This document shows, piece by piece, positions 16,806 to 24,985 of a DNA stretch of 64,000 nucleotides (the stretch's first letter is position 1; every line of letters begins with the position of its first letter). The stretch is from positions 25,380 through 89,379 of the IMG/VR virus record IMGVR_UViG_3300014911_000002; one strand, given 5' to 3'. Made by a program: the position numbers and the translations under genes. Source of the DNA: a virus. The notes under the pieces are model-generated. The model ran no database searches. It had not been told where the DNA came from and was given only the letters and a program-made list of their open reading frames with translations.

Positions 16806-16977
16806 CACAAATCCTCCTATAGCATCGAAAGCATATAGGTACGCCAATATGTTTCACATAATTTCGCTCGCTTCTTGATTTTATTGAATTCATTAGCCGT
16901 TGAATCGGAAAGTATCTTGAAGTTGTCCACACGTAAAAGATGGTTTCAGTACCGCAGAGAAAGCATTGTTTGCCCAT
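16789..16977 (-). CDS. Zinc-finger-like protein, 62 aa
   Basis: Cys pairs CFLC near residue 5 and CFRC near 49, followed by an extra Cys, separated by a basic stretch with Arg/Tyr/Ser. The long spacer suggests a treble-clef or two-strand zinc site. ATG at 16977 overlaps the previous stop by one base. Confidence 0.55.
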   Translation of the reverse strand: MGKQCFLCGTETIFYVWTTSRYFPIQRLMNSIKSRSERNYVKHIGVPICFRCYRRICDEERL

Positions 16978-17498
16978 TACTTCTTCTCCTTTTGTTTTGC
17001 TTCGTTCTCCCGAAATACAATAAATACATATGGAACCCCCATTCTTTCGAATTCTTTTATGGCGGACAAAATTCTATGTTCGTATGTTTTTTCGTGCGGC
17101 ATCTTCCAGCGGATCTTATTATGTTCTTTCCATCTCATTGTAACTAGTTTATTCGGGAGAACGTATATCTTCGGCATATATTCTTCGCAAATGATTTTTG
17201 CAAAGGCTTCTCGTTCTCTTTCGTGAACTAAGCAAATATAAGGTACCTCCGGTAAGATCTCTTGAAGCTTTACAGACCTATCTGGGAAGCACACTTTTCC
17301 ATTTGGAAGATGCGTCATTAGCTTCTTTGACCCATCAGGTTGGTCAACCCAACCAAATACTAAGATTCTGAGGTCTGTAAATCGTTCATCTTGCATTTCT
17401 TCTATCTGTTTCATAAATTCCTCATCATCTTTCCCAAAATCACCCCGTCTTTCAATTGCCTCATCAATCGTTATTTTCTTCCCAACTTCAGTCTTCAT
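16977..17498 (-). CDS. Hypothetical protein, 173 aa
   Basis: Acidic helical N-terminus (about residues 10-40), then a mixed alpha/beta body including LRILVFGWVDQPDGSKKLMT and VPYICLVHEREREAFAKIIC. The late HEKTYEHRILSAIKEFERMG could be a helical surface. AAAGGTGGTGAG is a strong ribosome site. I do not recognise it. Confidence 0.6.
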   Translation of the reverse strand: MKTEVGKKITIDEAIERRGDFGKDDEEFMKQIEEMQDERFTDLRILVFGWVDQPDGSKKLMTHLPNGKVCFPDRSVKLQEILPEVPYICLVHEREREAFAKIICEEYMPKIYVLPNKLVTMRWKEHNKIRWKMPHEKTYEHRILSAIKEFERMGVPYVFIVFRENEAKQKEKK

Positions 17499-17513
17499 AC
17501 TTTCTCACCACCT

Positions 17514-17690
17514 TTATGCATACGACACATCATCTTCTTTTGCTTTCAATTTATTTGCGTAATCTTCAATTATCTCCCAACCAAATTTTACAACAAGATA
17601 ATGAGTTGCTATCATTATGAGATGTATCCATGTTAAAGTTCCTATTAGCGCGACTCCTCCCAAAAATATAAGAAAACCTATTAAATCCAT
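17514..17690 (-). CDS. Small membrane protein, 58 aa
   Basis: Hydrophobic N-terminal two thirds: MDLIGFLIFLGGVALIGTLT and IHLIMIATHYLVVKF form one long or two short membrane helices, followed by a charged tail. No Cys. It could be a holin-type or entry-exclusion-type peptide, but there is no direct evidence. Its stop lies just before the ribosome site of the 173-residue gene. Confidence 0.5.
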   Translation of the reverse strand: MDLIGFLIFLGGVALIGTLTWIHLIMIATHYLVVKFGWEIIEDYANKLKAKEDDVSYA

Positions 17691-17694
17691 GATA

Positions 17695-17856
17695 TCAGCT
17701 CACCAAATCTTCTATCAAATACATGCTTGCAATATCAAGATATGCGTCGCATGTGATTTCATCATCTGGGTTCGGAATGTTTTTGTTGTAATTAATTCCA
17801 AGAGGTTCGGTACAAGTCGTTCCATTATAGAATGCACAATTTCTACATTTCACCAT
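17695..17856 (-). CDS. Small cysteine protein, 53 aa
   Basis: Reads MVKCRNCAFYNGTTCTEPLG at its start with a later TCDAY: four Cys as C-x2-C-x7-C-x20-C, likely a zinc or Fe-S site. The ATG at 17856 overlaps the end of the primase gene by 14 bp, so it is translated right after the primase. Confidence 0.55.
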   Translation of the reverse strand: MVKCRNCAFYNGTTCTEPLGINYNKNIPNPDDEITCDAYLDIASMYLIEDLVS

Positions 17857-18847
17857 GTCTCAAACACCTTATACTCTTTATTTCGTCAAAATCAACATAA
17901 TACGGACATTCCTTACCTAGACAGTAGCCTAATGCCTGTAAAGAGGCACAAGACAAAGGTTTGTAACTCCCCCTCTTACAGATATGGGTTATCTGCATTG
18001 CAGTTATTCTATCGTTCCAATCAACCCATTTATGGGCATAACGCCGTTTTAATGTCATAAATATTTCCTGTGGTGAAACTCCATTAGCATAAAGCCATGC
18101 AACATATGAGTATCTTATGATATGATGTGGTTCTGGCTCATGCTCTAAATGATACTCGACACATGGATAATCGTGATGCTCGATTGGGCGTTCCCTTTCC
18201 TTCCCATTAATATCAAGTTCTATTGGAGCTGTATAGAATGGTGCAATTTCATCCAAATCTAGGAGTTTTCCTTTTCTATACCTAATCAATGTTGATAAAC
18301 CTCCATTATAGACCAATTGATATTGCCCATTTTTAGATTTATATTTACCAAGATGATAGGTGCCTGGAATTCTTATAAGCCGTCTTGGGTCCCGAATTCG
18401 TTCATCGATCGTTTTTAAATTTAATAATAATTTCAGCCATGATACAAATGCTGAGACCTGAGAAGACTGATAAGGTTTCGGTTTTAAGCCGACAAGAATG
18501 TGAAAGCCTCGCCCTCCAGTATAAGAAAGAATCATATCAGCGTCTATGGCAGCAAGGAAATTGAAGGCCACCACTGCATCATTCAAAGATTCAGATATTT
18601 CACCATCAAAATCTATTGGGATAAATAATCTATATGGAATTCCATCGAAGTATGTAGAAATTGATAACCCGCAATTTGCAACGCCATTGAATTTCTCAAT
18701 AAGATCTATGACTTCTGATTTTGACCAGACTCGTTTTTGTCCAGCAATTCCGTATCCCCAGTATCCGAAGTATCTGTAACCTCCGAGAAATTCTCCGATG
18801 AATCGCTCAAGGCCATCTTTGGTTTGAACCTTCGTTTCAATTCCCAA
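17843..18847 (-). CDS. Archaeo-eukaryotic primase: PriS-like catalytic domain fused to PriL-CTD-like Fe-S domain
   Basis: 334 residues (TTG start; a shorter start is possible). The catalytic part has FIPIDFDGE (Asp79, Asp81, metal ligands), SYTGGRGFHILVG (His116) and RLIRIPGTYH, the ordered AEP motifs. From about residue 225 the pattern changes to that of the archaeal/eukaryotic large primase subunit: PCVEYHL (Cys229), a helical HHIIRYSYVAWLYANGVSPQ block, and SYKPLSCASL/GYC/KECPYY (Cys300, 309, 314), four Cys able to hold a 4Fe-4S cluster. One polypeptide would thus combine both subunits and make primers for viral replication. The start overlaps the upstream gene by 142 bp. Confidence 0.85.
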   Translation of the reverse strand: MGIETKVQTKDGLERFIGEFLGGYRYFGYWGYGIAGQKRVWSKSEVIDLIEKFNGVANCGLSISTYFDGIPYRLFIPIDFDGEISESLNDAVVAFNFLAAIDADMILSYTGGRGFHILVGLKPKPYQSSQVSAFVSWLKLLLNLKTIDERIRDPRRLIRIPGTYHLGKYKSKNGQYQLVYNGGLSTLIRYRKGKLLDLDEIAPFYTAPIELDINGKERERPIEHHDYPCVEYHLEHEPEPHHIIRYSYVAWLYANGVSPQEIFMTLKRRYAHKWVDWNDRITAMQITHICKRGSYKPLSCASLQALGYCLGKECPYYVDFDEIKSIRCLRHGEM

Positions 18848-19167
18848 ATTTCAACCTCCATACCTTTGCGTACATAATCGACGGCTTTCTTTACAGCCTC
18901 TAATTCGGATTTGACATAAACCGACGATTGGACTTTTAATTCTGGGTTGAACACCTCGCATAGGAAGCATTCATTGTTGAAGCTTTCTTCGGTGAAGCCA
19001 TTATTTGGCTTTTTAATGGCAAAAATGCATTTGCACTCGGGGACATAATATATGGTTGCGTCTTTGGGAACTCGTTTCAAAAGAGATAATAAATCCTGAT
19101 CATCATCGACTAGCTCTTTATTGTATATCGCCACAAACTTCCATTTTAATTTATTCCGTTCTTTCAT
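18706..19167 (-). CDS. Hypothetical protein, 153 aa, with disordered acidic tail
   Basis: N-terminal part alpha/beta with CKC and CFLC motifs (near residues 45-70), possibly one zinc site. The C-terminal ~35 residues (SDSSENFSEVTDTSDTGDTE) are Ser/Thr/Asp-rich and disordered, and are encoded in the region that overlaps the primase start in another frame. Single-stranded-DNA-binding and primase-partner proteins often end in such tails, but the core has no clear OB-fold pattern. It starts 4 bp inside the phosphoesterase gene end. Confidence 0.55.
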   Translation of the reverse strand: MKERNKLKWKFVAIYNKELVDDDQDLLSLLKRVPKDATIYYVPECKCIFAIKKPNNGFTEESFNNECFLCEVFNPELKVQSSVYVKSELEAVKKAVDYVRKGMEVEIWELKRRFKPKMALSDSSENFSEVTDTSDTGDTELLDKNESGQNQKS

Positions 19168-20135
19168 TTTCCCACGTGCATATCGAATTTATGGGAGTAT
19201 AATTTTATCTTTGGAGCTCCCATCTTTTCGGGTTTATATCGCCCTCTTTCTGCATATCCACCATATTCTAGGAAGAACCCAGTACCAACAAGAAGCTGTT
19301 TGATATTTTCTACTTCACCAGTTACGAAATTTGGACGCCTTTTTATTTGATCTTCGCCTATTATCGAATGGATATGCCCGCATAATATTATATCAACATC
19401 ATGAATCGCACCTAAATCCTCCAAAAGCTTTATCTTTGATGATTTTTTAACAGCAGCGCTATGTGGATGAATTGCATATATCGTATAGAACTGCTTACCA
19501 ACTTTTACTCCAATGTATCCCGCTTCACCCATATATGGGACATTCAGAGATAGGGCTAGAGTTTTTATTATATCAAAACCTTTATCTCTGTAAACCCAAA
19601 GCTCATGATTTCCGCTCAGTATTGCTATGATTTTTCCCGCATCAGCAAGTGGTCTCATCTTTTTATAAATCCATTCATATTGTTCTTGAGGCGTAATCTT
19701 AAGTGTAAACGTTGAACGTTCATTTGCGGATTCAATTAAATCTCCCATCAAAATAGTGTATACGCCATCATTTTCGAGAATGTATTTTATATAACCATCT
19801 AAGAGCTCTTCACTTCTTTCTGTGAACTCTGGGTTGCCATAATGAATATCGCCAAGTGGAACTAATACAACTCTCCCTTTCGCATCTGGTTTCAAATCAA
19901 CAACCACAAGATTTTTAGTTTCACGTTTAGGAACTGCAATGAGTTTTAAATATTTTCCGTTTTTGTCTATATCACCTGTTTCGTTAACTCGTCTGATTAT
20001 ATAGCCGAGCTTATTCAATTCGGAAATTCGTCCTCGTAAACCATCATAGGACATTTCTTTTGTGAACTCAGATATGGAATGGCTGTTGCCATCCATCAGG
20101 ATATCTATAATCTTCTTGTGTGTCGGTTTTAACAT
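19164..20135 (-). CDS. Metallophosphoesterase with N-terminal winged-helix domain (Mre11/SbcD-like fold)
   Basis: 323 residues. About 1-60 (KIIDILMDGNSHSISEFTKE ... GLRGRISELNKLGYIIRR) is a winged helix. The enzyme part carries GDIHYGNP, MGDLIESAN, SGNHELW and, late, CGHIHS, the two-metal phosphoesterase motifs; the AIHPHS segment gives a further His. A DNA-binding HTH joined to a nuclease-type phosphoesterase, placed between primase and XPF-like genes, suggests a DNA repair or recombination nuclease. Whether it is an exonuclease like Mre11 cannot be decided by eye. Confidence 0.8.
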   Translation of the reverse strand: MLKPTHKKIIDILMDGNSHSISEFTKEMSYDGLRGRISELNKLGYIIRRVNETGDIDKNGKYLKLIAVPKRETKNLVVVDLKPDAKGRVVLVPLGDIHYGNPEFTERSEELLDGYIKYILENDGVYTILMGDLIESANERSTFTLKITPQEQYEWIYKKMRPLADAGKIIAILSGNHELWVYRDKGFDIIKTLALSLNVPYMGEAGYIGVKVGKQFYTIYAIHPHSAAVKKSSKIKLLEDLGAIHDVDIILCGHIHSIIGEDQIKRRPNFVTGEVENIKQLLVGTGFFLEYGGYAERGRYKPEKMGAPKIKLYSHKFDMHVGK

Positions 20136-20139
20136 TTTA

Positions 20140-20397
20140 TCAACTCATCCATTTCTTTGCCCATATCCAGCCTTTTCCATCACAAAATTCACATATTATT
20201 TTCTTCTTTTCATCTGTTTTCATCCAACCCATTCCAAAGCATTCTGGACAGATGATTTTGACCATCGAATCATCGAGCTCATTCAATTTATCTATGGTGT
20301 TTTTAATTTCATGTTCGAGCTTCTTCAAATCGGATAACATTTCATTATGCTTCTCTTTTAGCGAATTTAATTTTGCTTCCAACTCTTCTTTATTCAT
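20140..20397 (-). CDS. Coiled-coil protein with DnaJ-type zinc motif, 85 aa
   Basis: Residues 1-45 form a coiled coil (EELEAKLNSLKEKHNEMLSD). The rest holds two CxxCxGxG-type repeats, CPECFGMGW and CEFCDGKGW, the zinc motif of DnaJ central domains, as a single-zinc hairpin. Proteins of this build often bind unfolded chains or DNA. The ATG overlaps the end of the XPF-like gene by 8 bp. Confidence 0.65.
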   Translation of the reverse strand: MNKEELEAKLNSLKEKHNEMLSDLKKLEHEIKNTIDKLNELDDSMVKIICPECFGMGWMKTDEKKKIICEFCDGKGWIWAKKWMS

Positions 20398-21019
20398 TAA
20401 ATATCCTCCAAATATTTTTCGCTAGCTTTTTACCAAAACCCTTAACTCGCATGATATCTTCAACACTAGCATTTGCAATAGATTTTAGCGTCCCAAACTC
20501 ATCTAAAAGCATCTTTGCTCGTTTTATAGACATCCCTTCTATACAGGCAAGCATATTTTCTTTTCGTTCTTCTAATGTTACGGCCTTCCTCTGTACGAGC
20601 GTTGGTTTTGAAGAGGTTGCTTCAGCCGTTGATTTATTGTGAAGAAGGACAAGTACCTCAACAAATTCGTCTACACCTGATACAGTTATGACTGGAATAC
20701 CAAATTTATATGCTATTGTGGCAAGAGCACCAAAATATGATTTGTGAGCATATTTAGAATCACTAAAATAAAGAGTCTTCCATTTGTTTGGTTCTTCTAT
20801 TATTAAGATGGGGTGCTCATACTGACTTAAATTAGATAGCTGATACCATATTCTTCCGTTTTGTATTGACTGAACGAAATCGCTTGACTTCCGTTCGACT
20901 GCAATTCCATCGGGAAGAAGATAGTCGCCAACAGGCAATTGCCTACGCTGAACTTCTATTCCTCTAAGCATTAATAAATCTATTATTTCTTGTGGCTCTC
21001 TGGTGTCTGCAATTATCAT
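20390..21019 (-). CDS. XPF/ERCC4-family structure-specific nuclease
   Basis: About 209 residues from the ATG at 21019, which forms an ATGA overlap with the small membrane gene upstream. IIADTREPQEI, LPVGDYLLPDG and VERKSSDF reproduce the ERCC4 nuclease pattern D...GDY...ERKxxxD. The C-terminal ~60 residues (IEGMSIKRAKMLLDEFGTLK ... VKGFGKKLAKNIW) are tandem helix-hairpin-helix DNA-binding motifs. The helicase part of archaeal Hef is absent, as in crenarchaeal XPF. It should cut flaps, forks or 3' tails during viral replication or recombination. Confidence 0.9.
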   Translation of the reverse strand: MIIADTREPQEIIDLLMLRGIEVQRRQLPVGDYLLPDGIAVERKSSDFVQSIQNGRIWYQLSNLSQYEHPILIIEEPNKWKTLYFSDSKYAHKSYFGALATIAYKFGIPVITVSGVDEFVEVLVLLHNKSTAEATSSKPTLVQRKAVTLEERKENMLACIEGMSIKRAKMLLDEFGTLKSIANASVEDIMRVKGFGKKLAKNIWRIFNE

Positions 21020-21135
21020 AAGGCTTGAAATATAAATGCGAAAAATAAAAGCATACAAAGAAATACCGAACTTATTACATACGACGAAACTATGCAGAGA
21101 CCGATAATTCCGAGAAGGAATAAAATTTTATTCAT
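21016..21135 (-). CDS. Small membrane peptide, 39 aa
   Basis: Almost wholly hydrophobic (MNKILFLLGIIGLCIVSSYV, then a second run ending in FIFQAL). It overlaps the RadA-like stop by 8 bp and the XPF start by 3 bp (ATGA), so it is placed to be translated in series. One or two membrane helices are likely. It may instead act mainly as a translational bridge. Confidence 0.5.
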   Translation of the reverse strand: MNKILFLLGIIGLCIVSSYVISSVFLCMLLFFAFIFQAL

Positions 21136-22165
21136 CGACAAACCCCAAATCCAAAGCCAATCTAACTGGATATTTTGCCCAATCTGTTTTCACATCTGGT
21201 CTTCGTACAAGCTGAACTCGCCTTGCTTCATCACCGAATTTTTCTTTGGCTTTTTTATCTGGCGGAAGAATTTGCAAAATATATTTCGAATGATAGATTA
21301 TGGCATCTCCACCGTATGGTCTCCCCAAGTCCCGCATGTTTGTTGGGTCTATCGACACATGATGAGTTATTACTGTGCATAGATTATATACCTTTGAGAG
21401 CTTTAGAAGTCTCCCATAAATTCTGTTGACTATTGAAGACCTTGCTGGTAGATTGAAGGTTTCATGTCCTATGCTTTCTTTCAAAGGAGTGGTCAAAGAA
21501 TCTATTGCGAGGAAAGTTGCATTTTCCAATTGTTTCCTAATGGGCATATCCTTCATTGGAAAGAATCTTACGGAATATTTCCCAGCCTTTTCAGAAAGTT
21601 CAAGTTGAACGTTATATCCGAAGAGTTTACACAATGCTTCAAGGGATTCCATAACTGGGTCATCCATCGTAGATATAAATATAAAGTGCTTTTTTATATC
21701 TTCATCCGAAACCTCATAGCGTTTTGCCAATTTATATGCTATTGACATAATATCTTTTCGCCTATTGCCTTCGGTATCGATGTATATAGAGTCCATGCCA
21801 GTCTTTTTGATATTTGCAACTGCAAGCATAACTGATAACCAAGTCTTACCAACCGATGGTAGCCCAGTGATTGCCGTTGGTATGCCGTAAGGGAAGCCAC
21901 CACCCATAAGCTCATCTATGGTAAGGCAACCTGTACGCAAATTTTCTAACTTATCACGCATATTTTTCAACCTCTCAAAATCAATATTGTTGAGAGCAAA
22001 CATAATGTGCTTACATGCAGACTTTTTAAATGTAAAGTATGGACATGAACACCAAGCATCTGCATATTCTCCATCAATGGAAACAACATACTCACGTCCA
22101 GAATCTGATTTTATAAGCAGGACTGCTATACCATTCAGACCATAAACTTTTTCCAGAATTTTCAT
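21128..22165 (-). CDS. SWIM zinc-finger/RadA-like recombinase ATPase fusion
   Basis: About 345 residues from ATG 22165 (GTG at 22183 is the longer choice). Residues 38-53 contain C-x-C-x9-C-x-H (Cys39, Cys41, Cys51, His53), the SWIM zinc motif. From ~80 the protein is a RecA/RadA-type ATPase: CLTIDELMGGGFPYGIPTAI, Walker A GLPSVGKT (101-108), a Walker B-like FLAIDSLTTPL, and THHVSIDPTNMRDLGRPYGG near the C-terminus, as in RadA/RadB. It lacks the N-terminal HhH domain of RadA; the SWIM domain takes its place. Probable strand exchange or recombination mediator. Confidence 0.85.
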   Translation of the reverse strand: MKILEKVYGLNGIAVLLIKSDSGREYVVSIDGEYADAWCSCPYFTFKKSACKHIMFALNNIDFERLKNMRDKLENLRTGCLTIDELMGGGFPYGIPTAITGLPSVGKTWLSVMLAVANIKKTGMDSIYIDTEGNRRKDIMSIAYKLAKRYEVSDEDIKKHFIFISTMDDPVMESLEALCKLFGYNVQLELSEKAGKYSVRFFPMKDMPIRKQLENATFLAIDSLTTPLKESIGHETFNLPARSSIVNRIYGRLLKLSKVYNLCTVITHHVSIDPTNMRDLGRPYGGDAIIYHSKYILQILPPDKKAKEKFGDEARRVQLVRRPDVKTDWAKYPVRLALDLGFVDE

Positions 22166-22204
22166 AATATCGAATATTATCACCTATTGGTATCTATTTC
22201 GAGA

Positions 22205-22435
22205 TTACCTAAGATATCGATATCTATATCTATGAAGGACATTTAGTGTCTTGTCTTCTTCTGCATCGCCTAGAACTTCGATTACTGAGATGTTATCTGT
22301 TAGATACCAACTTCCATTAATCTTTACATATTTCTTACTTGGCGAAATTTCTTCGATTACACCTTCTTGTATCGTAGAATATGGAAACTCTCTATAGAGA
22401 AATCGTTTACCAACCAACTCATCAGTTATCTCCAT
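22205..22435 (-). CDS. Small beta-barrel-like protein, 76 aa
   Basis: ATG at 22435 with GGGGAGGTAA. The pattern LVGKRFLYREFPYSTIQEGV, then IEEISPSKKYVKINGSWY is typical of SH3/KOW-like barrels, and it resembles the 70-residue protein at 31371 in layout (GVVEEI...). The basic C-terminus (HRYRYRYLR) may touch nucleic acid. No family named. Confidence 0.55.
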   Translation of the reverse strand: MEITDELVGKRFLYREFPYSTIQEGVIEEISPSKKYVKINGSWYLTDNISVIEVLGDAEEDKTLNVLHRYRYRYLR

Positions 22436-22603
22436 TTACCTCCCCTTCCAAATCACCTTTCCGCCTAAACTTTCAATAACGCTTATACAATCATGCAGCA
22501 GTGAAGATGCTATCTTCTTTGATGCTTGCTTATCTTTTACACCCATCTTCTTCCTTAACATTTCGCTTGCTTTCTCCAATACTTTATCAGGTATCTCATT
22601 CAT
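22436..22603 (-). CDS. Small helical protein, 55 aa
   Basis: Reads MNEIPDKVLEKASEMLRKKM at its start, all helix-forming and basic, ending in ...CISVIESLGGKVIWKGR. GGTGAGAAT is a fair ribosome site. The gene ends in the ribosome site of the SH3-like gene, so both are in one operon. It resembles small helical DNA- or protein-binding subunits without a specific match. Confidence 0.5.
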   Translation of the reverse strand: MNEIPDKVLEKASEMLRKKMGVKDKQASKKIASSLLHDCISVIESLGGKVIWKGR

Positions 22604-22616
22604 ATTCTCACCGATT

Positions 22617-23516
22617 TCAGAGTATTGAAGAGATGGTGTTCAGAAAATCTTTTCCTAATTTTGTAGTTTTACCGCCCATATATCCAGCATGACCATCTAT
22701 TTCCATGAACGGGAAGATATTCAGTAGTTCTTTATAATAGTCAGCAAGGTCGCCTCTTATTGAGAGTTTTCCGTTCTTTTGGTTTACTGCAAGTATTGTT
22801 TTACCAGATGCGGAATTAAGAACACTAGCAATGTATCCAGTTAATCTAGCATCTGAAGTAAATAGAACAACAGTTATGTTTTCGAATTCGAGAACATCTG
22901 CATTTTTTAAAGCATTCTCAAATTCAAAATGCAAATCTTCTTTCGCTTTTACAGCTTCATTCGACATATAAATATCAAATGGCGTTTTCGATTCTGTTAT
23001 TAGTTTTAGAGCCTCATCATATTTATGAAGTCTCAGCAGAGCATTGATATATGATGAAAGAACTTTATACATCGGGATAGTATTTACCGACCATTTACCA
23101 TAAGACTGATATATCTTTGTATTGACACGTTTTAAAAGAGAAGGAAAGTCTCTGAATATCTCTGGTGGTATTAATTCTGGCTGTCCATCACCAACTAACC
23201 CAATGACAAGCTTCCAGCGTTCATTTTTCGGTATTTCGTCCAAAAACTGTCTATAAGCTATAAGAGATGCTGGCACATTATCCCAAATTAGCATATATTT
23301 TCTATTTGTTGGATGGTTTGGATGATGGTCTATCACCAATCCCTCAATAGACGGATTTAATGGTTTCATATCTGTCATTATGTCATCTTTTTGCCACTCT
23401 GGTGCATCGCCAAATTCTTCTGTTATCTTGATTCTTACGGCATCCTTTACATGAAAGGATGTGAAGTATGCTGAAGTTACTCCATCTGCATCGTGATGAC
23501 ACCAAATTGTCTTCAT
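22617..23516 (-). CDS. DHH-family phosphoesterase (RecJ/GAN-like)
   Basis: 299 residues. CHHDADGVTSA near residue 6 is DHH motif I (HxDxDG), VIDHHP near 61 is the DHH motif, and near the C-terminus GDLADYYKELL...DGHAGYMGGK is the DHHA1 GGHxxAxG-type motif. This matches archaeal GAN/RecJ-like nucleases, which in the host associate with the replicative helicase, or nanoRNase-type enzymes. Its place between the recombinase and unknown DNA-linked genes favours a replication or repair nuclease. All key acidic and His residues appear present. Confidence 0.85.
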   Translation of the reverse strand: MKTIWCHHDADGVTSAYFTSFHVKDAVRIKITEEFGDAPEWQKDDIMTDMKPLNPSIEGLVIDHHPNHPTNRKYMLIWDNVPASLIAYRQFLDEIPKNERWKLVIGLVGDGQPELIPPEIFRDFPSLLKRVNTKIYQSYGKWSVNTIPMYKVLSSYINALLRLHKYDEALKLITESKTPFDIYMSNEAVKAKEDLHFEFENALKNADVLEFENITVVLFTSDARLTGYIASVLNSASGKTILAVNQKNGKLSIRGDLADYYKELLNIFPFMEIDGHAGYMGGKTTKLGKDFLNTISSIL

Positions 23517-24109
23517 AGTATAAATACCTTACCGCCTTCTATTTTAATTATTCCTTTCTTTTCCAACTCTGGAAGTATGGCGTCAACCAAATCAGCTCTT
23601 ATCGATGCCCTTATAGATATGACTTTCTTCAGGTCATTCGGATTTATTCCATCATTAACCAGTTCTGGCGTAAGTTCTTTGAATTTCTTTAGAGCATCTA
23701 TCACTTTATCCAAATCTATTTGAGGAGCAGATTCTCCGCTTGCTCCACCTAGATATTTTATATTGTATCGGAAGTTATCAAGGAATTCTATTTCCCATTT
23801 AGTGCCAGATATAGAATTTGGAGTTAAATTGTGTTGTTTTAGTGTTTTGAGGAATTCTCTCAAGAATGGATTTCTTCTTGAACCGAAAGAATATACCTTC
23901 GGTTCGCCATCAACTTTTGCTTTGGCTTCATATTTATCCCAGTCATTATTCCAGACATTCCCTAGAAAATCTACATCGCCTTTCTCAACCTTATAGATAT
24001 TTGTTTCAAATTCTACTGTCTTTTTTCCGTCTGCTGGTGTTTGAATAAAATATTTTGTCTGGCTCTTTAATATTTCATTCACATCTTCTGGAGTTATTTC
24101 TCTACCCAT
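23513..24109 (-). CDS. Hypothetical protein, 198 aa, possible DNA-binding
   Basis: Two parts: a beta-rich N-terminal ~125 residues (YFIQTPADGKKTVEFETNIY ... KYEAKAKVDGEPKVYSFGSR) that could be an OB-like barrel, and a C-terminal winged-helix-like part (RADLVDAILPELEKKGIIKI followed by EGGKVFIL). That architecture, OB plus winged helix, is the one used by RPA32-type proteins, so a single-strand-binding role is worth testing. ATGA overlap with the DHH gene. Confidence 0.55.
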   Translation of the reverse strand: MGREITPEDVNEILKSQTKYFIQTPADGKKTVEFETNIYKVEKGDVDFLGNVWNNDWDKYEAKAKVDGEPKVYSFGSRRNPFLREFLKTLKQHNLTPNSISGTKWEIEFLDNFRYNIKYLGGASGESAPQIDLDKVIDALKKFKELTPELVNDGINPNDLKKVISIRASIRADLVDAILPELEKKGIIKIEGGKVFIL

Positions 24110-24579
24110 ATCTTATCACCCCTCTTTTTAGGCATATCCTTCCAATGATATTCCTCACAGAAGGACTTTATATCTTTAAATAGAGTTTCCACACGCTTTT
24201 TATCACAATAGAAAGCGTCAATCACACCACTAAAATCTACTTTTCTATTATCATGGTCTAATACCTCCATAACCACAGCAACGGCTAGTTCTTCGTTAGA
24301 ATAATGTGAATGCTTATCTTTCCACTCACCTATATCGTAAAGTTTGTCAATAATTGCTAGAGCCTCACGCCTATAATATATGTGTTTTGAGTATCCCAGC
24401 TTTGACAAAACATCCTTTGCAAGCAACTTTACATCTGTAGAGTGAGACCATTCATCTATATCCTCATCACGCTTAACAGACAATCGTTTCTTAAGTTCAC
24501 GCCTTAATTCTTTAAGAAACAACTTATACCGTCTTATGAGGAATCTTATCTCTTCTTCAGTTAAATCTTCGAATGTCAT
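24094..24579 (-). CDS. Hypothetical protein, 161 aa
   Basis: Mostly helical and charged (EEEIRFLIRRYKLFLKELRR at the N-terminus; LSKLGYSKHIYYRREALAII in the middle). One late Cys pair (FYCDKKR, SFCEE) is too spread for a zinc site. It overlaps genes on both sides by a few bases. No family recognised. Confidence 0.55.
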   Translation of the reverse strand: MTFEDLTEEEIRFLIRRYKLFLKELRRELKKRLSVKRDEDIDEWSHSTDVKLLAKDVLSKLGYSKHIYYRREALAIIDKLYDIGEWKDKHSHYSNEELAVAVVMEVLDHDNRKVDFSGVIDAFYCDKKRVETLFKDIKSFCEEYHWKDMPKKRGDKIWVEK

Positions 24580-24935
24580 TTTGGCATCTCTTCAATCTCC
24601 TTATAGGAAACATCAGAATCACTTACAAGAATGGCAAAGCGTTTTTTTCGACCTAGTGGATATTCGATAATTATGTCATCGTAAGAAGGTGTGAAATAGA
24701 TGTCGGGCTCTATTAGATTTCCATGATGAAGTCTATGAAAATATTCTTCCTTTATCATGTTATATCGTTGTTTCATCTTTTGTATCTCAAGTTCGGATAC
24801 ATCTTTCTCCTTCTTTATCTCTTCCAAATCCTTCCTGTATTTCTGTATTAAGAATGCCAGAGATGATATACTCATATCAGCCAAGAGTGTATCAAACGAG
24901 TATTGACTTTTCCTTCCTTTAGTCACACACATCAC
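24576..24935 (-). CDS. Coiled-coil-containing protein, 119 aa
   Basis: Residues about 28-68 are a coiled coil (FLIQKYRKDLEEIKKEKDVS then ELEIQKMKQRYNMIKEEYFH), followed by a beta-rich tail. A TATA-like box lies about 55 bp upstream of its ATG, so this gene probably starts the transcript that includes the DNA-processing genes to its left. Function unknown. Confidence 0.55.
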   Translation of the reverse strand: MMCVTKGRKSQYSFDTLLADMSISSLAFLIQKYRKDLEEIKKEKDVSELEIQKMKQRYNMIKEEYFHRLHHGNLIEPDIYFTPSYDDIIIEYPLGRKKRFAILVSDSDVSYKEIEEMPK

Positions 24936-24985
24936 CGCCTACCAAGACAACCGATTAGGTCGCCTTTGCCCAGTCTCTTCCTCCA

